This document shows, piece by piece, positions 59,602-64,000 of a stretch of DNA of 64,000 nt; position 1 is the stretch's first letter, and each line of letters opens with the position of its first letter. Source of the stretch: Phascolomyces articulosus (taxonomy: Eukaryota > Mucoromycota > Mucoromycetes > Mucorales > Lichtheimiaceae); NCBI GenBank assembly GCA_025677815.1, contig JAIXMP010000011.1, forward strand, positions 248,001 through 312,000, given 5' to 3'. The notes beneath the pieces were generated by a model. That model saw nothing but the letters and a program-made list of their open reading frames with translations, was not told the DNA's origin and did not search any database. Made by a program: the position numbers and the translations under genes.

Positions 59602-60770
59602 CGATCGTTACGATCGAGATAATTATCATAATAATATAAATAGCAAACTTTTATAATCATCTACTTGAAAAGCCTTGAATAGCATTATCAATCTTTAGTT
59701 AAATATTTTATATAGCTTTTTTTTATAAAAGGGTCATCATACGGATATGCTTTAATAACCCTGTAATCCATAGGGAAAAATTGATAAGATGTATAGATAG
59801 TAGACCCATGCTTCAGCGATGTTATTGAGTTCAGTTATATCAAAATGTCACAGGTCCTAAACTAAGTAAAGAAATGTTTATGTATATATATATCATTGTA
59901 TCCTCAGATCGAGAAATGAGAAAAAAAAATATCACACTAGAGATAAAGAAGGTATTGTATACGATTATTCTTACAAGCCAAGTTTAAATAATTCCATTTC
60001 AATCTAGAATTACGACTGCTTAGATAGTAATATAAAACGCCTAGTGCATTACTGTACATCTCTATTTTTATATGTTTAATTACGCCTTCCCAAAATAATA
60101 AAAAATAATTATCATGTGCTATATCAGCTTGATCATTACTGTATGTATGATAAAAAATAATATGCTCCGTTTATGTAATTTGTTAATTACTACGTATCAA
60201 AATAATAATAATACAAAAGGGTAGTATAATACATCTATATTCAAAAAAAATACAAGTGCGTGGTATTCTCTGATCCTACAGCTGTAACACATGTATTGAT
60301 ACTATTATATAAAAGTGAGCCGGTTTACGTATAACTTTTTTTAAAAAAATAACCTCGATGCATGTATTATTCCTTTTCTTAAAGTTCTAAGCGATTGGTT
60401 ACATAGATACAAGTACATGAATTACCCTATTGCTTGATTAAGTCTGTACCATATGTAATTGTGTGGTTTTAGTATTTATAGTAAACAAAACGGACAACTT
60501 TTATATATAAGCATTAAAAACTCATTGTCATTGTATACTATCTGTATCTATAAAAAATTAAGGAAAGAGCAACATGGACCTGTTCGTGGGCTAAAATGAA
60601 GTATAAAAACATTTAATGCTATTATAGGCTCATTTTCTTTGCGTTTTACGTACTTTTTTTTTGTCTCCCTCTACCTACGCACACCTTACTTTCTTGTTTT
60701 CTCTTTCCATCTTTCTATTATTTCTCTTCAACATTCCCACTCAGTCAAACTAAATAACAAACTTATATTC
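59602..60770. other. Intergenic
   Basis: AT-rich; the last ~130 bases (60640-60770) are a C/T-rich leader for the methyltransferase copy, including a frame that extends upstream of its ATG without coding character. Confidence 0.5.
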
Positions 60771-61832
60771 ATGGTATACGATTTGGACTTCCAAGGCAAT
60801 ATTGACAATCGATTGCGTATTCAAGAAGAATATACCAATGATTTCAGTACACCACTCCCGCCGCTAATCAATGATATCATTCAAAGTCTGATCGAAGAAA
60901 CCGAACGAGATTTTGAACAATCTCAATTTATGACCACAGAAACACAGCGCCAGTTTTTGTATAAACTGGTGAAGCTATTTGGCTCTTCTTGTGTACTTGA
61001 AATTGGAACATTTACTGGCGTTGCTACAATCACTATGGCTTCTGCCCTTCTATCCCATTCAATAACAGCAAATGAAGATAAAAAAGCCAATAAGGTCGTT
61101 TTGCTGGAAGTGGATTCAAAAGCAATAGATGTGGCTCGTAAATATATTCAAAAATTGAAGGATTTGGAGGATCGGGTTGAATTTATTCTTGGTCCAGCTA
61201 TAGAAAGGTAAAAATAAAAGAAAGATTTCACTAGATCTTCTATACATAACGATTAACCGTAATGGCGTTTTCTCCATTTTAATACCTTCTTAGTCTGATC
61301 CGGATTACAAAAGAGCGACCAGACGAACAACATGATTTTATCTTTATAGGTACTATTGTGATTTGACAATAGCACAAACGATAGATAGTTGCCAAGAAAG
61401 AAAAGCTAATGCTGTTACTGAATATATTATACTTTTATAAAATTAGACGCTGACAAAGGAGGATATATATCTTATTTGATTTTATTATGGATAATGATCT
61501 TTTATCTGATAATGGTGTGATTATTGCTGATAATGGGGTGTAATGATATTGGATACCTTTATACATATGCAATAAATATACGCAAGTAAAAAAAATAAGC
61601 TTTCACACTAAAATCATCTCGGTCTTTATTATCATTGTTTATAGTTCTTTTTTATGGTCAAGTTCATCGTCAAGCAGGTTACGCTGATATGAAGCCTATA
61701 AATTTTAAACGTGATATTCCAGGCATGGCCAAACAAATTCATCAATTCAATGAACATGTATTAAAGGATCAGCGTATTCAAGTTGTCATGCTTCCTTTAT
61801 TTGACGGTGCATCTATCATAACGACGAATTAA
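60771..61832 (+). pseudogene. Inverted, frameshifted copy of the O-methyltransferase
   Basis: Exons 60771-61207, 61294-61349, about 61447-61537 and 61645-61832 mirror the gene at 46742-47842 with the same intron positions. The first exon is intact ('VLEIGTFTGVATITMA'). In exon 3 the intact copy reads CTTACTTTGATTTT where this one reads CTTATTTGATTTT (61471-61483), a one-base deletion inside 'ISYFDFIM' that changes frame at the metal site. The exon-3 donor is also altered (AATGGGGTGTAATG instead of AATGGTGAGC), which does not restore frame. Exon 4 is clean. So the copy is probably inactive, though recently. Confidence 0.8.
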
Positions 61833-62403
61833 TAAAGCATAAAGTTTATAATACTATGGTAAATAAACAAATAAGTAGTGCAGGGTAAAAGTGACACCCT
61901 GTGCTCTTTACTAAGAAAAGTACTTTGTTTTATTTGTTCCACACATACATAGCCATAATATACACCGTTACAGTATTATGATACATAATTATATTAGTAA
62001 TAGTGAAGAGCGCGCGGAGGAATGACATAGAGGGGGGAGTTGTTTCATTATTAGTTGTTTATAAAAAAATTGACATTTAGTCTATTCTATATAATTTTTT
62101 ATACTATCCATTATTTTGATACTTGCTGCAACTATACTAATTGTAACCGCATTAAAGATAGTATATAGTATCATAATATTTTATCACCATGTCATTTTCA
62201 TAACTTAAAACATGATAATACATTTTTAATAAAGAGCGCCGATGCAGACATTCGAATGAAACTAGACTCCCCTTACTACGTATAGTTGCGTGTTTAGAGT
62301 AAGAGTTTCCATATAGCCACGATTTATTTTCTTTTCATATAGTGCTGCAGAACTGACCAGCTTAACGCATTTCCCTTACATATTTAAGGGGGTATATGTT
62401 CAC

Positions 62404-62425
62404 GAGGTATCTTGCGAGATACCTC
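62404..62425. repeat. 9-bp hairpin with 4-base loop
   Basis: GAGGTATCT, TGCG, AGATACCTC: a perfect compact stem-loop in an intergenic region. It has no following T tract, so it is not a classical terminator. Confidence 0.6.
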
Positions 62426-63129
62426 AAATACAAGGTACCCAATTTATACGAGTGTGGTTCCGGTTGTGCTTTATCATCTACACGCGATTTAAATATACAA
62501 CTGCGAATCTATTTTCAAGCAAATAGTTTTGCTTCGTGGATATGAGTTGATAACTATGTTCTCTTGTTGAGTAGATCGATGTGTCGGTATTCTTTTCTAT
62601 TTCGTTTGTGTTTGGTTCTATTTGTGGATACATGCTTTTACATACTAGCAACAAGTGAAATTCGCGATTCCTATGGTTATCAGAAAGAAAAAGACATCTA
62701 ATTTTATTTTGATAATTATAGTTATAACATCCTACTAATGATTGCTAATTTTTAGCAATTAGGTTTTTTTACAGTGTATCATATAATTGTCTTCTTTTTA
62801 TTTCGTGGTAGCTGTATATAATATTTTTGGGCACCGTAATGCTGTGTGTGATATCTTCGGAGCGTCTATCTGCCGACACACATACAAATTGCACTTAATA
62901 TAGACGAGGACAACAACTTTTTTGCAAGTGGACCGCTTTTGAAAACGAGGTTAATAGTAATAACTTTTCTCGATCTCATCTGATTAATTTTCTCACCGCT
63001 GCACATAACAACAATTACCCAATAAACACCATCATCATATTATCCAAAACAGCCATTCTCAAATTCCTCAACCATCCATCAAAATTCTACTACGATTCCG
63101 ACCCGAGATTTACTTGTCGACCGTCAGAT

Positions 63130-63351
63130 CCTCTTCAGACCAGAGATGACTACTAGAAAAATATATATGCACCATCCCTTCCTTCCCATCTTATTTTTGT
63201 TTCACTTAAAAGAAGATCAAACAATTAGTATAGTTAGATAGACATAATTATATTTGATTTTTGTTTCATTTTTTCTTTATATCCCACTAATAAAGTGAAA
63301 AAGCATTTTACCAAAGCATATATTCATGTCGTCATCTCTGGTTTGAAGAGG
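63130..63351. repeat. Long-spaced inverted repeat (21 bp, one mismatch)
   Basis: CCTCTTCAGACCAGAGATGAC (63130-63150) pairs with GTCATCTCTGGTTTGAAGAGG (63331-63351), 20 of 21 positions, separated by 180 bases. Size and arrangement would suit a small non-autonomous transposon (MITE-like) or a hairpin RNA. Confidence 0.6.
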
Positions 63352-64000
63352 AAATAAACCCCCAAAAGTCTCTCCAATATTAAATCTCTAAAATTGTACC
63401 TTTTGTAGATGTTTGGAAGACAGAAGAAAAACCATTAGTTTTTCAGAGATATATGCCCTGGTGTGGCCCTGCTCCCGTTTTAAAAACATGTATAGCATTA
63501 TTCTGCTATTTGAGGTATATATTAAAGTTACTTATTGAACGAAATTTAAGCTCGTCAATAAATGAACGATGCTTACTACTACATATTGTTAACAGAGAGA
63601 TAAAAAAAAAGTTGTGTATAACGTAAAAACAGTAGATAAATGATACAAAGTTCCAAGAGAAAATTAGTGTATATTATATTAATGTGCATTTTTGAACTAG
63701 AATCTTGGTTATATATAGTAATTGCTCAATTTTCAGTAATTCTTACTGTATAGTATTACATTTATATTTGCCTTTGATCAGTATATATGTTTACGTACTG
63801 TTAAAAAATTATATTGTAATAACTGTGACTATAGTATTTTCAAGAATATACAACATGCCAGCTTGAGAATCTTTCAAATTAAAGATCATATAACACGATA
63901 AATGCTTCTCTTCAACCAACTAAACACCTTAGATTACTACACAAGTATGACTAACTATATCACAAATAGCATCTGCTGGGAGACCCTTGTCAGTACAATC

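Larger units (their letters stand above)
61833..64000. other. Intergenic to window end
   Basis: No supported gene. A C/A-rich leader-like stretch (63000-63145) precedes ATG 63147, but that frame closes after about 31 codons. Two inverted repeats are listed separately. Confidence 0.45.

Noticed and set aside
62404..62425. Hairpin as a transcription terminator
   Set aside because: Eukaryotic context and no T tract or adjacent gene end.
1..64000. tRNA, rRNA or CRISPR arrays
   Set aside because: No cloverleaf-like sequence with a TTCGA box in proper spacing, no rRNA-like block and no regularly spaced repeats were noticed by eye; a tRNAscan-SE run would settle tRNAs.

Overview
The window looks like nuclear DNA of an early-diverging fungus, most likely Mucoromycota (Mucorales-like). 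Evidence: very AT-rich intergenic DNA full of homopolymer and di/trinucleotide runs, spliceosomal genes with many short GT..AG introns (mostly 50-200 nt), CT-rich leaders before start codons, and fungal housekeeping proteins. The clade is inferred from gene style and mobile-element content, not from a marker gene. I see no rRNA, tRNA or CRISPR array. ORF ends alone are misleading here, so I rebuilt the genes exon by exon and checked reading-frame phase at each junction.

Layout. 0-4 kb: 3' part of a family-2-like glycosyltransferase, then PDA1 (pyruvate dehydrogenase E1 alpha). 4-9 kb: AT-rich DNA with two decayed coding relics. 9-17.2 kb: a compact housekeeping block with GLY1 (threonine aldolase), a ZNG1/CobW-type metallochaperone GTPase, glycogen synthase and Sec61 beta. 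17.2-24.5 kb: a broken multi-exon membrane-protein gene, several small lineage-specific candidates and one unrecognised five-exon gene. 24.6-27.9 kb: a MULE-type DNA transposon carrying a transposase and, in a second frame, a USP-like cysteine peptidase domain. 28.4-30.2 kb: a probable LINE fragment and a PD-(D/E)XK-nuclease-like gene. 31.8-39 kb: a Myb/SANT protein, a triose-phosphate/nucleotide-sugar-type transporter and an MFS exporter. 39-43.6 kb: gene desert with a decayed Fanzor/TnpB-like C-terminus. 43.6-47.8 kb: an FAD monooxygenase with two in-frame stops, then an intact O-methyltransferase; a frameshifted copy of the methyltransferase lies inverted at 60.8-61.8 kb. 51.2-58.4 kb: an archaeal-type phosphoglycerate mutase, Cmc1, HPRT, 3-hydroxyanthranilate dioxygenase (BNA1) and nucleoside diphosphate kinase. 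58.4-64 kb: relics and repeats.

Functionally, intact genes serve central carbon metabolism (PDA1, glycogen synthase, phosphoglycerate mutase), amino acid/NAD and nucleotide metabolism (GLY1, BNA1, HPRT, NDK), secretion and transport. The accessory story is decay: at least five relics carry stops that single C-to-T changes on the coding strand could have made. The most unusual element is the MULE with a ubiquitin-hydrolase-like domain.
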